Shown: positions 14,491 to 21,192, counted from the first letter of the stretch. The stretch is 22,131 nt of DNA from a bacterium (GCA_019424865.1 JAHYYS010000045.1:1-22131); one strand, 5' to 3'. Numbers and translations: made by a program. The notes: generated by a model not told the origin, from the sequence alone.

Positions 14491-15147
14491 ATGAGGCGCC
14501 ATATTGTCTGCTTTGGGGACTCCAACACCCATGGCTACTGTGCCGACCCCGCCGACTGTGAGGACGGCGGAACACGATTTTCCGAGCGGGAGCGGTGGAC
14601 CTGTCTGCTTCAGCAGAAGCTGGGGCCGGACTTTCTGGTGCTGGAGGAGGGGCTGCCCGGCCGCACCTGCGTCTATGACGACCCCACAGAGGAGGGAATG
14701 CGGGGGCTGGATTACATTGTCCCCTGTCTGATGTCCCACCAGCCGGTGGATCTGCTGGCGGTGATGCTGGGGACCAATGACGCCCGGGCCTGTTATGGGG
14801 CCTCTCCCGAGCAGATCACCCGCGGCATGGAGCGGCTGGTGCGCCGGGCACAGGCCGCCCCCTGCTGGGGCGCGCCGGGGGCGAACATTCTGCTGATCCC
14901 GCCGGCTCCGCTGCCTGAGGCGGCGGAGCGGTGCGCGGTCAGCGGCCCCATTATGGGGCCGGGGTGTGCGGAAAAGACGCGGGCACTCCCGGAGCTGTAC
15001 AGGCAGGCGGCCCGGAGATTGGGCTGTGCCTGCTTTGACCCCACCGGGCTGGTGGAGTACAATCAAGTGGACTATATGCATCTGACACGGGCGGACCACG
15101 CCCGGCTGGCCCGGGCGCTGGAGTCCGAGATAACAAGGTTGGTGTAG
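14491..15147 (+). CDS. Cytoplasmic SGNH/GDSL hydrolase, candidate sialate O-acetylesterase
   Basis: A 218-aa SGNH hydrolase. Block I is IVCFGDSNTHG with nucleophile Ser11, the block II Gly is in EEGLPGRT, block III is MLGTNDA (Asn96), and block V is VDYMHLTRADH with Asp194 and His197. There is no signal peptide, so the substrate must be inside the cell. The start has GGAGG seven bases upstream and follows the kinase-like gene by 15 bases, implying one operon. Its place beside sialic acid genes suggests removal of O-acetyl groups from imported sialic acid or from amino sugars. That is inference; related cytoplasmic SGNH enzymes also act on acyl-CoA or other acetylated sugars. Confidence 0.88.
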   Translation: MRRHIVCFGDSNTHGYCADPADCEDGGTRFSERERWTCLLQQKLGPDFLVLEEGLPGRTCVYDDPTEEGMRGLDYIVPCLMSHQPVDLLAVMLGTNDARACYGASPEQITRGMERLVRRAQAAPCWGAPGANILLIPPAPLPEAAERCAVSGPIMGPGCAEKTRALPELYRQAARRLGCACFDPTGLVEYNQVDYMHLTRADHARLARALESEITRLV

Positions 15148-15149
15148 CT

Positions 15150-15794
15150 GTGTTTCACTCTCTGTTTAACCCGGAAAACACCTTTTGGCGCTGGATGGCC
15201 GGCTTGGCGGACATCTTGGTTTTAAGTGTGCTGTGGCTGTTGTGCTCTGTGCCGGTTGTCACCGTTGGGGCGGCTACGGCTGCGCTCTATGACGCCTGCG
15301 CCCGCGGCATGCGGGGCGGCCGGGGCGACGCCTGGCGGCGGTTTTTCCACACCTTCCGGGCGGAGCTGAAGACGGCGACCATTGCCTGCGCCATATGGGA
15401 AGCCCTGCTGCTTGTGCTGTTCTGGGTGCTGCGCCGGCTGTGGGCTGCCGCGCTGGCGGGGGTGTCGGGAGCTGCCATGCTCGGGGCGGCCTATCTGGTT
15501 GCGATGCTGATCCCGGTTGGAGCCTTTTGCTGGATGTTTCCCATTTTGTCCCGGTTTACCTTCCGGGTTGGAGGCTTGTTGTGGACTTCCATACAGATTT
15601 CGCTGGCTCACCTGCCCTCCACGGTGGTGATTGTGGTCTTTGCAGCGGCGGCGTGGATATGCAGTACCAGCCTGCTGGTGCCCATGGTGGTTATGCCGTG
15701 CCTGACGGCGCTGTTCTGGTCGCTGCCCATGGAGCGGGTATTCCGCAGATATATGCCGGAGGAGCCGGCGGACGAGGATACGTGGGAGAAATGA
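15150..15794 (+). CDS. YesL-family (DUF624) membrane protein
   Basis: A 214-aa integral membrane protein with the YesL opening FNPENTFWRWMAGLADILVLS and the family's CSVPVVTVGAATAALYDAC stretch in the first membrane segment (about 17-46). Three or four further hydrophobic stretches follow (about 72-97, 98-131, 153-190), with a charged C-terminus ending in EEPADEDTWEK. YesL proteins accompany CUT1 sugar ABC transporters across Firmicutes, but their role is not settled. The start is GTG at 15150-15152, two bases after the esterase stop, with only a weak AAGG site, so translation is probably coupled. It is the last gene before the terminator at 15847. Confidence 0.9.
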   Translation: MFHSLFNPENTFWRWMAGLADILVLSVLWLLCSVPVVTVGAATAALYDACARGMRGGRGDAWRRFFHTFRAELKTATIACAIWEALLLVLFWVLRRLWAAALAGVSGAAMLGAAYLVAMLIPVGAFCWMFPILSRFTFRVGGLLWTSIQISLAHLPSTVVIVVFAAAAWICSTSLLVPMVVMPCLTALFWSLPMERVFRRYMPEEPADEDTWEK

Positions 15795-15846
15795 GCGCGC
15801 TCCGCGAAAAAATAGCGTGTCACGACAATTTGGACGAGAAAGCAGA

Positions 15847-15884
15847 TGCAGGGAACGGTCCGAGGACAGTTCCCTGCATTTTTT
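15847..15884 (+). terminator. Intrinsic terminator of the kinase-esterase-yesL operon
   Basis: A 15-bp stem with one G/A mismatch (15847-15861 with 15864-15878) and a 2-base GA gap (the real loop will open a few pairs) is followed by six Ts. Confidence 0.9.
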
Positions 15885-16107
15885 ATAAGCTGAGGGAGCG
15901 GACAGGGGAGATGTCTGTGCTGTGAAGGGGACAGAAACCGCATTCTGATGCGGCGCAAATGGGAACAGACAGAAAAAATAGAAAAAAGAGGATAGGGCCG
16001 CGGGGTATAGAAGCTTGTGCTTGGGCAAAGATATGCGTGGATGTTCCCATCCAAACCAACAGCGAATTCAACACAAGTTCACAACTGACGTAAAGGAGAG
16101 ACAAGTT
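15885..16107. other. Intergenic leader region of the spore protein gene
   Basis: No gene is visible. It holds a small perfect stem-loop (CCGCAT at 15938-15943 with ATGCGG at 15948-15953) and a purine-rich stretch at 15960-15995. A sigma-G promoter is expected for the spore gene downstream, but I could not find a convincing match with correct spacing. Confidence 0.4.
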
Positions 16108-16302
16108 ATGTCCAGTAGTAAGAAGACTGTGGTCCCCAGTGCCCGTGAGGCTATGAATAAGTTCAAGATGGAAGCCGCCAACGAGGTGGGCGTCAGCCTG
16201 AAGCAGGGCTACAACGGCGACCTGACCAGCAAGCAGGCCGGTTCCGTGGGCGGCCAGATGGTCAAGAAGATGATCGAGGCCTATGAGAATGGCATGAAGT
16301 AA
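16108..16302 (+). CDS. Alpha/beta-type small acid-soluble spore protein
   Basis: A 64-aa DNA-coating protein of the spore core that protects DNA from UV and chemical damage and is degraded at germination. Nearly the whole length matches the family: EAMNKFKMEAANEVGV includes the region cut by the germination protease GPR, and LKQGYNGDLTSKQAGSVGGQMVKKMIEAYE is the hallmark C-terminal DNA-binding segment. The start at 16108 is chosen because AAAGGAGA lies eight to nine bases upstream; the frame is open to 16015, but that extension is not part of the family. It stands alone and should be made in the forespore under sigma-G. It is direct evidence that the organism forms endospores. Confidence 0.97.
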   Translation: MSSSKKTVVPSAREAMNKFKMEAANEVGVSLKQGYNGDLTSKQAGSVGGQMVKKMIEAYENGMK

Positions 16303-16341
16303 TCTGACCCAAACGGGACGGATGACCCCTTCTGAATGAAT

Positions 16342-16449
16342 AGCAGACCGGGCGGCGCAAGTCCGCGGGGCTGTTGGCAAAAGCCGGACAGAGCCGGCCG
16401 CTGCCGCAGCGCGCAGCAGGACAGCGGCCGCCCGGCCTGCTGTTTTTTT
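16342..16449 (+). terminator. Long structured terminator-like element after the spore protein gene
   Basis: The outer arms (16342-16356 with 16427-16441) pair over 15 bp with one A/C mismatch and are followed by G and seven Ts. About 70 bases of GC-rich sequence lie inside, with internal pairs such as GCCGG...CCGGC and GGCCGCTG...CAGCGGCC. The last pair is an alternative, shorter terminator-like stem. It may be only an elaborate terminator or the 3' end of a small structured RNA. Confidence 0.65.
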
Positions 16450-16534
16450 ATAGGGACTCTCACAGTTTTTCAAAAAAGGGGAATTTAAAATTTAGTGAAA
16501 AAAAGGAAAATGCAGATCAGAGCCCAAATAAATC

Positions 16535-16563
16535 TTTACAATAGTTCACTAGCGTGCTAAAAT
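16535..16563 (+). promoter_or_regulatory. Sigma-A promoter of the amino-acid ABC transporter operon
   Basis: TTTACA (16535-16540), a 17-base spacer and TAAAAT (16558-16563), with TGC just before it giving an extended -10. It lies in an AT-rich patch 58 bases upstream of the start codon. Confidence 0.8.
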
Positions 16564-16620
16564 GCGAAAACATCAAGGGAGCGCGGACTGCGCCCGCCCA
16601 ACATTTGGAGGTTGATTGTT

Positions 16621-17484
16621 ATGAAAAGAACCTTGTCTCTTGCCCTTGCCTTTGCTCTGATGCTGGGGCTGTCAGCCTGCGGAGGAGGCGGCGGATCTCA
16701 GAGCAGCAGCCAGGGCCAGTCCAGCCAGGCCCAATCCTCCGGCAGCACCAGCCAGGGGGATGCCGGAGCCGAAGAGAGCGACCTGGCGTATGTTCAGGGC
16801 AAGGGCACCCTGGTGGTGGGCATCACCGAGTTTGATCCCATGGACTACCGGGACGCCGACGGCAACTGGATTGGCTTTGACGCCGACATGGCCCGGGCCT
16901 TTGCCGAGAGCCTGGGGGTCACCGCCGAGTTCCAGCTCATCGACTGGGACAATAAGGTGTTTGAATTGAACGGCAAGACCATCGACGTGGTGTGGAACGG
17001 CATGACCCTCACCGACGAGGTTTTGTCCAGCATGGACTGCTCCAACGCCTACTGCAACAACGCCCAGATTGTGATTCTGCCCGCCGACGTGGCGGAGAAT
17101 TACCCCGACGCAGCCAGCATGTCGGACCTGAGCTTTGCCGTGGAGTCCGGCTCCGCCGGACAGGCGCAGACCGAGGCCAACGGCTTTACTTACACCGAGG
17201 TGATGGACCAGGCCACTGCAGTGCTGGAGGTGGCCTCCGGCACCGCCGACGCGGCCATCATTGATTCCCTGATGGCGGCCGCCATGGTGGGCGAGGGCAC
17301 CAGCTATGATCAGCTGACCTATACCATTGAGCTCAACAGTGAGGAGTACGGTGTGGGCTTCCGCCAGGGCTCTGATCTGGTGGAGCGGCTCAACCAGTTC
17401 TTTGCAGACAGCTATGCCGACGGCACGATGATGGAGCTGGCGGAGACTTATGGCGTCCAGGCGGCCATCATTCCCCAGGCGTAA
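16621..17484 (+). CDS. Amino-acid-type ABC transporter substrate-binding lipoprotein (SBP family 3)
   Basis: An extracellular binding protein of 287 aa. A lipoprotein signal ends in LGLSAC (Cys20), then a Gly/Ser/Gln-rich linker to about residue 60. The mature domain begins with the family opening KGTLVVGITEFDPMDYRDADGNWIGFDADMARAFAESLG. IDVVWNGMTLTDEVLSSMDCSNAY occupies the usual NGMTIT-ER segment, but the arginine that normally holds the ligand alpha-carboxylate is absent. AIIDSLMAAAMV and the C-terminal YADGTMMELAETYG are also typical. The start at 16621 is used because GGAGG lies nine bases upstream; an in-frame TTG at 16612 is too close to it. It is first of three transporter genes and is followed by an intergenic hairpin. 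Confidence 0.95.
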   Translation: MKRTLSLALAFALMLGLSACGGGGGSQSSSQGQSSQAQSSGSTSQGDAGAEESDLAYVQGKGTLVVGITEFDPMDYRDADGNWIGFDADMARAFAESLGVTAEFQLIDWDNKVFELNGKTIDVVWNGMTLTDEVLSSMDCSNAYCNNAQIVILPADVAENYPDAASMSDLSFAVESGSAGQAQTEANGFTYTEVMDQATAVLEVASGTADAAIIDSLMAAAMVGEGTSYDQLTYTIELNSEEYGVGFRQGSDLVERLNQFFADSYADGTMMELAETYGVQAAIIPQA

Positions 17485-17499
17485 CACCCTTTGACCATG

Positions 17500-17550
17500 C
17501 AGGGGCAGAGGCACAGACGGCCTTCTGCCCCTGACAGGCCCTTTCGGGCC
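17500..17550 (+). other. Tandem hairpins between binding protein and permease genes
   Basis: A perfect 10-bp stem (17500-17509 with 17524-17533) is followed by a second hairpin, GGCCC-TTTC-GGGCC (17537-17550). No full T tract follows. As in the sugar transporter operon, this is where mRNA stabilisation or partial termination would raise binding protein over permease. Confidence 0.6.
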
Positions 17551-17583
17551 GTCGACATTTTTGGTGAAAGGCAGGCTGCCACT

Positions 17584-18384
17584 ATGTTTCTCACGGTCAT
17601 CGGAGCCCTGAACGAGGGCTTCCTGCAAACCCTGAAGCTGTTCGCGGTGACGCTGATTGGAGCCCTCCCCCTGGGGCTTGCGATTGCCTTTGGCTCGATG
17701 AGCCGCTGGACGCCCTTCCGCCGGCTGGGAATCTGGATGCAGCGGCGGCTGCCCCCCGTGGGGGAGAGTGGGGAGTCCCCCGCCCTGTCCCTGGGGCAGT
17801 CCTGGCTGCGCGGCATTTCTGACTTTTTCCAGCTCTTCCGCCCGGTGGCCCTGGTCACCCGGCTGCTGGTATGGGTGATCCGGGGCACCCCGCTGATGTT
17901 GCAGCTCATCATTATCTTTTACATACCGGGCTATGTTCTGGACAGCGGAAGCCCCTGGCCCAGCGGGGAGCCGGGCCGCTTTCTGGCCTGTGCTGCGGCC
18001 TTTATCATCAACTACTCCTGTTACTTCTCTGAGATCTACCGGGGCGGCATCCAGGGGGTGCCCGTGGGTCAGCAGGAGGCCGGCCAGGTGCTGGGCATGA
18101 CCAGGTCCCAGATCTTTTTCCACGTCACGCTGCTGCAGATGATCAAGCGCATTGTGCCCCCCATGTCCAACGAGATCATTACCCTGGTGAAGGATACCTC
18201 CATCGCGCGCATCATCTCCTTCCAGGAGATTATTTGGGCGGGCTACGCCTTCCTGAAGGGGTCCCACGGATATTCCGGGCTGGTGTGGCCCCTGTTTTTT
18301 ACGGGCGTGTACTATCTGGCGTTTAACGGCGCGCTGACGCTGCTGTTCGGCTGGGTGGAAAAGAAGCTGGATTATTTCAGATAA
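17584..18384 (+). CDS. Amino-acid-type ABC transporter permease (HisM-like)
   Basis: The inner-membrane permease, 266 aa. It opens with FLQTLKLFAVTLIGALPLGLAIAFG (first membrane segment, about 14-37). The family motif RGTPLMLQL appears at residues 100-108, about 35 residues later than usual. The intervening stretch contains a polar, Pro/Ser/Glu-rich insertion (about 57-75). The ATPase-contact loop QQEAGQVLGMTRSQIFFHVTLLQ is followed by PPMSNEIITLVKDTSIARII, as expected. The start at 17584 is chosen because the sequence upstream is the hairpin region; the ribosome-binding site is weak (GGCAGG or AAAGG). It lies between the binding protein and ATPase genes in one operon. Confidence 0.94.
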   Translation: MFLTVIGALNEGFLQTLKLFAVTLIGALPLGLAIAFGSMSRWTPFRRLGIWMQRRLPPVGESGESPALSLGQSWLRGISDFFQLFRPVALVTRLLVWVIRGTPLMLQLIIIFYIPGYVLDSGSPWPSGEPGRFLACAAAFIINYSCYFSEIYRGGIQGVPVGQQEAGQVLGMTRSQIFFHVTLLQMIKRIVPPMSNEIITLVKDTSIARIISFQEIIWAGYAFLKGSHGYSGLVWPLFFTGVYYLAFNGALTLLFGWVEKKLDYFR

Positions 18385-18397
18385 GGAGGCGCCGGAT

Positions 18398-19186
18398 ATG
18401 GCCATTTTGGAAGTGAAGAACCTGGAAAAGCATTTCGGCGCCACCCAGGTGCTGCGGGACATCAGCTTTGAGCTGGAGGAGGGACAGGCTCTGGCGATTA
18501 TCGGCTCCTCCGGCAGCGGAAAGACCACCCTGCTGCGGTGTCTGAACTTTTTGGAGACGCCGGATCGGGGCAGCATTGCAGTCCGGGGAGAGACGCTGCT
18601 GGACGCCCGGGATCCCGCCACCCAGCTGGAGAGCCAGGTGCGGAAGAAGCGGCTGCACTTCGGCATGGTGTTTCAGTCCTTCCATCTGTTTCCCCAGTAT
18701 ACAGCGCTGAAAAATGTCACGCTGGCCAAAGAGCTGCTGGCCCGGGAACAGCCCGGGTATCGGGAGCGGAAGCGGGAGATCCTGGCCGGGATTGAGGCGG
18801 AGGGAAAGAGCCTGCTGGATAAGATGGGCCTGGCCGACCGGGCAGACCACTATCCCCATCAGCTCTCCGGGGGACAGCAGCAGCGGGTGGCCATTGCCCG
18901 GGCCCTGGCCCTCTCGCCGGATGTGCTGTGCTTTGACGAGCCCACCTCCGCCCTGGATCCGGAGCTCACCGGCGAGGTGCTCAAGGTGATTCGGGAGCTG
19001 GCGGAGCGGAACACCACCATGATCATAGTCACCCACGAAATGGCGTTTGCCCGGGAGGTGGCCGACCAGATCATATTTATGGATGGGGGCGTGATTGTGG
19101 AGCGGGGCGCCGCCCGGCAGGTGATTGACAGCCCCCGGGAGGAGCGGACGCGGCGCTTTCTGGCGCGATATTCCGCCGGACGCTAG
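18398..19186 (+). CDS. Amino-acid-type ABC transporter ATP-binding protein
   Basis: The cytoplasmic ATPase of the importer, 262 aa. Walker A GSSGSGKTT is at 36-44, the Q-loop Gln in MVFQSFHLF at 93, the signature LSGGQQQRVAIARAL at 156-170, Walker B VLCFDEPTSALD at 176-187, and the switch His in IVTHEMAFA at 213. Between the Q-loop and signature there is an extra charged segment (REQPGYRERKREILAGIEAEG, about 117-136), making it ~20 residues longer than typical HisP/GlnQ proteins. The permease also has an insertion, so both may mark a distinct subfamily. The start has AAGGAGG eight bases upstream, with the SD overlapping the permease stop. It is the last gene before the convergent hairpin at 19222. 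Confidence 0.96.
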   Translation: MAILEVKNLEKHFGATQVLRDISFELEEGQALAIIGSSGSGKTTLLRCLNFLETPDRGSIAVRGETLLDARDPATQLESQVRKKRLHFGMVFQSFHLFPQYTALKNVTLAKELLAREQPGYRERKREILAGIEAEGKSLLDKMGLADRADHYPHQLSGGQQQRVAIARALALSPDVLCFDEPTSALDPELTGEVLKVIRELAERNTTMIIVTHEMAFAREVADQIIFMDGGVIVERGAARQVIDSPREERTRRFLARYSAGR

Positions 19187-19221
19187 AAGGCTTTAAATGG
19201 AAAACGGGAGAACAAAGACAA

Positions 19222-19256
19222 AGTCCCCCGACTGCGCCCTGCGCAGTCGGGGGACT
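19222..19256. terminator. Long perfect hairpin between convergent operons
   Basis: A 16-bp perfect stem (19222-19237 with 19241-19256) on a CCT loop, between the ABC ATPase gene (plus) and the dehydrogenase gene (minus). On the minus strand a T-rich TTTGTCTTTGTTC follows; on the plus strand there is no T tract. Confidence 0.75.
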
Positions 19257-19287
19257 GATCTGTTCTGCCGCAGCAGATGCGGGGGGA

Positions 19288-20277
19288 TTACAGGCCGTTG
19301 ACCACAAAGTTGGGCCGCTGCCCGGCCAGGACCAGCCGCGCGTTGTTCCACATGTTGGCGTGGGCCCGGCGGAAGGAGCCGCCGGTATTGCCGCCCAGGT
19401 GGGGGGAATAGATGACCCGGTCCTGGACCTCGGGCGGCAGGGCTACCAGAGGGTGGTCCGCGGGAGTGGGCTCGGGGGCAAGGGTGTCGAAGGCGGCGCC
19501 GCCCAGCCGGCCGTCGATCAGGGCCTGGCGCACCGCCCAATTGTCCACCAGATCGCCCCGGGCGGTATTGACCAGAATGGCGCCCGGCTTGAAGCGGGAC
19601 AGCAGGGCCGCATCCACCATGTTCCGGGTCTGATCGTTTACGGCGCAGTGGAGGGAGAGAATGTCGCAGACGCTGACCAGCTCCTCCAGGGGGAGGTAGG
19701 TGACGCCGAAGTCCGCCTCCGCCTCGGGGGAGCGGCGGTGGAGAGAGTAGTAGTACAGCCGGCAGCCGAAGGGGGCCAGACGGCGGGCGGTGGCCTGGGC
19801 GATGTCTCCAAAGCCCACCAGGCCCACAGACTGCTCGCCCAGCTCGGGGCTGCCGGCGGCCATAACGGCCTCCTTCATCTGGATCTGGCGGCCCTCCCGC
19901 ACGGCGTTGTGGCCGGTGACGCCGTGGCGCAGGGCCATCAGCATCAGCATGACGGTGTGCTCCGCCACCGAGGCGGCGTTGCAGCCCTTGTTGTTGCACA
20001 CAAAGATGCCGCGGCGGTGGGCGGCCTCCAGATCAATGCGGTTGAAGGCCACCCCCTCGGATTGAATCAGCTTCAGGCGGGGCAGGAGGGCGATGATGTC
20101 GCTGCCGGTGTCCGTGATAGGATCGGTGAACAGGATCTCGGTGTCCGGATTTTCGGCGGCGGCCTGGAGCGGGGACTGCCCCAGGGGGCAGTAGACCGGC
20201 TCCAAAGGCAGCTGAGCGGCAAAGTCGGGCAGGTAGGCCTCGTAACGTTTTTGCGGGCCGAAAATAAGCAGCTTCAT
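19288..20277 (-). CDS. D-isomer-specific 2-hydroxyacid dehydrogenase family protein
   Basis: A 329-aa oxidoreductase that should interconvert a 2-keto acid and a D-2-hydroxy acid. The Rossmann loop is VGFGDIA (154-160). The catalytic triad is present: Arg240 in VNTARGDLVD, Glu269 in LAPEP, and His293 in SPHLGGNT. At the end of the second strand, where NAD enzymes carry Asp, the sequence is YYYSLHRRS (175-183); Ser plus arginines suggests NADPH preference (inference). The true substrate cannot be read from the sequence; phosphoglycerate dehydrogenase is less likely because there is no ACT or other C-terminal domain. The start has AGGAGGT eight bases upstream. It is a single-gene transcript. 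Confidence 0.93.
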   Translation of the reverse strand: MKLLIFGPQKRYEAYLPDFAAQLPLEPVYCPLGQSPLQAAAENPDTEILFTDPITDTGSDIIALLPRLKLIQSEGVAFNRIDLEAAHRRGIFVCNNKGCNAASVAEHTVMLMLMALRHGVTGHNAVREGRQIQMKEAVMAAGSPELGEQSVGLVGFGDIAQATARRLAPFGCRLYYYSLHRRSPEAEADFGVTYLPLEELVSVCDILSLHCAVNDQTRNMVDAALLSRFKPGAILVNTARGDLVDNWAVRQALIDGRLGGAAFDTLAPEPTPADHPLVALPPEVQDRVIYSPHLGGNTGGSFRRAHANMWNNARLVLAGQRPNFVVNGL

Positions 20278-20359
20278 AGCAAAACCTCCTGAGTTTCGAG
20301 ATGGAGAACGGCGAAGGAAGAACGCCGGTGCGCCGGCGGACCGCTCTTACAATAGATAA

Positions 20360-20388
20360 AGTATAACAAAGGAGGGCCTGCGTTGCAA
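20360..20388 (-). promoter_or_regulatory. Sigma-A promoter of the 2-hydroxyacid dehydrogenase gene
   Basis: On the minus strand, TTGCAA (20383-20388), a 17-base spacer and TATACT (20360-20365), 83 bases upstream of the start codon. Confidence 0.7.
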
Positions 20389-20428
20389 CCAATTCAGCGG
20401 GTCGGAGAAATGAGGCGTAAAAGTAAAA

Positions 20429-20455
20429 TTAGCACTCATATATATAGAGTGCTAG
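20429..20455 (+). promoter_or_regulatory. CIRCE operator (HrcA site) upstream of hsp20
   Basis: TTAGCACTC, nine bases (ATATATATA) and GAGTGCTAG: the consensus TTAGCACTC-N9-GAGTGCTAA with one mismatch at the last base. It covers the -35 position of the promoter whose TATAAT is at 20473-20478, so HrcA would block RNA polymerase directly. Confidence 0.95.
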
Positions 20456-20472
20456 AATTTACAATTTGGACA

Positions 20473-20478
20473 TATAAT
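20473..20478 (+). promoter_or_regulatory. -10 element of hsp20
   Basis: A perfect TATAAT 17 bases after the CIRCE element. The -35 region falls inside CIRCE and has poor consensus. The transcript would have a ~100-base leader with no recognisable riboswitch; a second possible -10 (TATACT, 20506-20511) has no -35. Confidence 0.6.
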
Positions 20479-20583
20479 CTGCGAGAAGTGTTCACAATTC
20501 TATTTTATACTAAGGCCAAAGTTTAAGAGAGGTCCGGGGCGCAGTTGAAAGACGGCGCGGATGGACCGAAAGGAGTTTTTGAT

Positions 20584-21012
20584 ATGTACAGCATGATTCC
20601 CTTTGGACGCATGAATCAGTCCTGGAATGATTTCTTTGATGAGTTTGAACGCAGCATGTTCCCCGCCTCCCGCGGCCAGGTGCCCGCTTTCCGCACCGAC
20701 ATCCGGGACGAGGGCGACCACTATTTGCTGGAAGCCGATCTGCCCGGGTTCCGCAAGGAGGACATTGACCTGCACCTGCAGGACGGCGTGCTGACCATTA
20801 CCGCCAAGCATGACCAGTCCGCGGAGCGGAAGGACGACGCCGGAAAGTATGTCTGCCGGGAGCGCCGGGTGGGCAGCTATGCTCGCTCCTTTGACGTCTC
20901 CGGGATTCGGGAGGAGGGGATCAGCGCCTCCTATGAGAACGGCGTGCTGAAGCTGACCTTGCCCAAGGCGGGAGAGCCTGAGCCGCAAAGCCGCAAAATT
21001 GCCATTGAGTAA
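20584..21012 (+). CDS. Hsp20/alpha-crystallin small heat shock protein
   Basis: A 142-aa ATP-independent holdase that binds unfolding proteins in the cytoplasm until ClpB/DnaK refold them. The N-terminal arm (about 1-35) is WNDFFDEFERSMFP-like. The alpha-crystallin domain begins at about 38 with FRTDIRDEGDHYLLEADLPGFRKEDIDLHLQDGVLTI. RRVGSYARSFDVSGI and the closing ASYENGVLKLTLPK motif follow, then a short tail with the SRKIAIE end typical of the family's I-x-I anchor. The start at 20584 has AAAGGAG eight bases upstream. It is controlled by a CIRCE element and followed by its own terminator, with clpB next. Confidence 0.96.
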   Translation: MYSMIPFGRMNQSWNDFFDEFERSMFPASRGQVPAFRTDIRDEGDHYLLEADLPGFRKEDIDLHLQDGVLTITAKHDQSAERKDDAGKYVCRERRVGSYARSFDVSGIREEGISASYENGVLKLTLPKAGEPEPQSRKIAIE

Positions 21013-21026
21013 AGTCAGAATGAAAA

Positions 21027-21053
21027 GGGCAGGCCGGCAGGCCTGCTCTTTTT
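21027..21053 (+). terminator. Intrinsic terminator of hsp20
   Basis: A 9-bp stem including one G-T pair (21027-21035 with 21040-21048) on a GGCA loop, then five Ts. Confidence 0.85.
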
Positions 21054-21088
21054 ATAGGAAAAAAGGCGAAGCAAAGGCAAAATTGTTC

Positions 21089-21117
21089 TTGCAATCTGTC
21101 CGAGGATAGAGTACAAT
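21089..21117 (+). promoter_or_regulatory. Sigma-A promoter of clpB
   Basis: TTGCAA (21089-21094), a 17-base spacer and TACAAT (21112-21117), directly followed by the CIRCE element. Confidence 0.75.
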
Positions 21118-21121
21118 TAAT

Positions 21122-21148
21122 TTAGCAATCAAGAAATAAGAGTGCTAA
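21122..21148 (+). promoter_or_regulatory. CIRCE operator (HrcA site) of clpB
   Basis: TTAGCAATC, nine bases (AAGAAATAA) and GAGTGCTAA. The right arm is perfect and the left arm has one change (A for C). It begins at the expected transcription start, so HrcA would block initiation, and the element would be in the mRNA leader. Confidence 0.92.
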
Positions 21149-21192
21149 AACAAGCGAGTTAAAATGGAAACCGCGAAAAGGAGGTTTCTTCC

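Noticed and set aside
15885..16107. Sigma-G promoter for the spore protein gene
   Set aside because: Partial matches such as GTATA at 16005-16009 exist, but there is no acceptable -10 at 17-18 bases.
16541..16566. Possible CIRCE-like site in TTCACTAGCGTGCTAA near the amino-acid transporter promoter
   Set aside because: The arms do not match CIRCE and the 9-base spacing is absent; the resemblance is to GTGCTAA only.
16672..18666. 664-codon open frame on the minus strand opposite the amino-acid transporter
   Set aside because: No recognisable domain and no ribosome-binding site. It runs across three well-supported genes and an intergenic hairpin.
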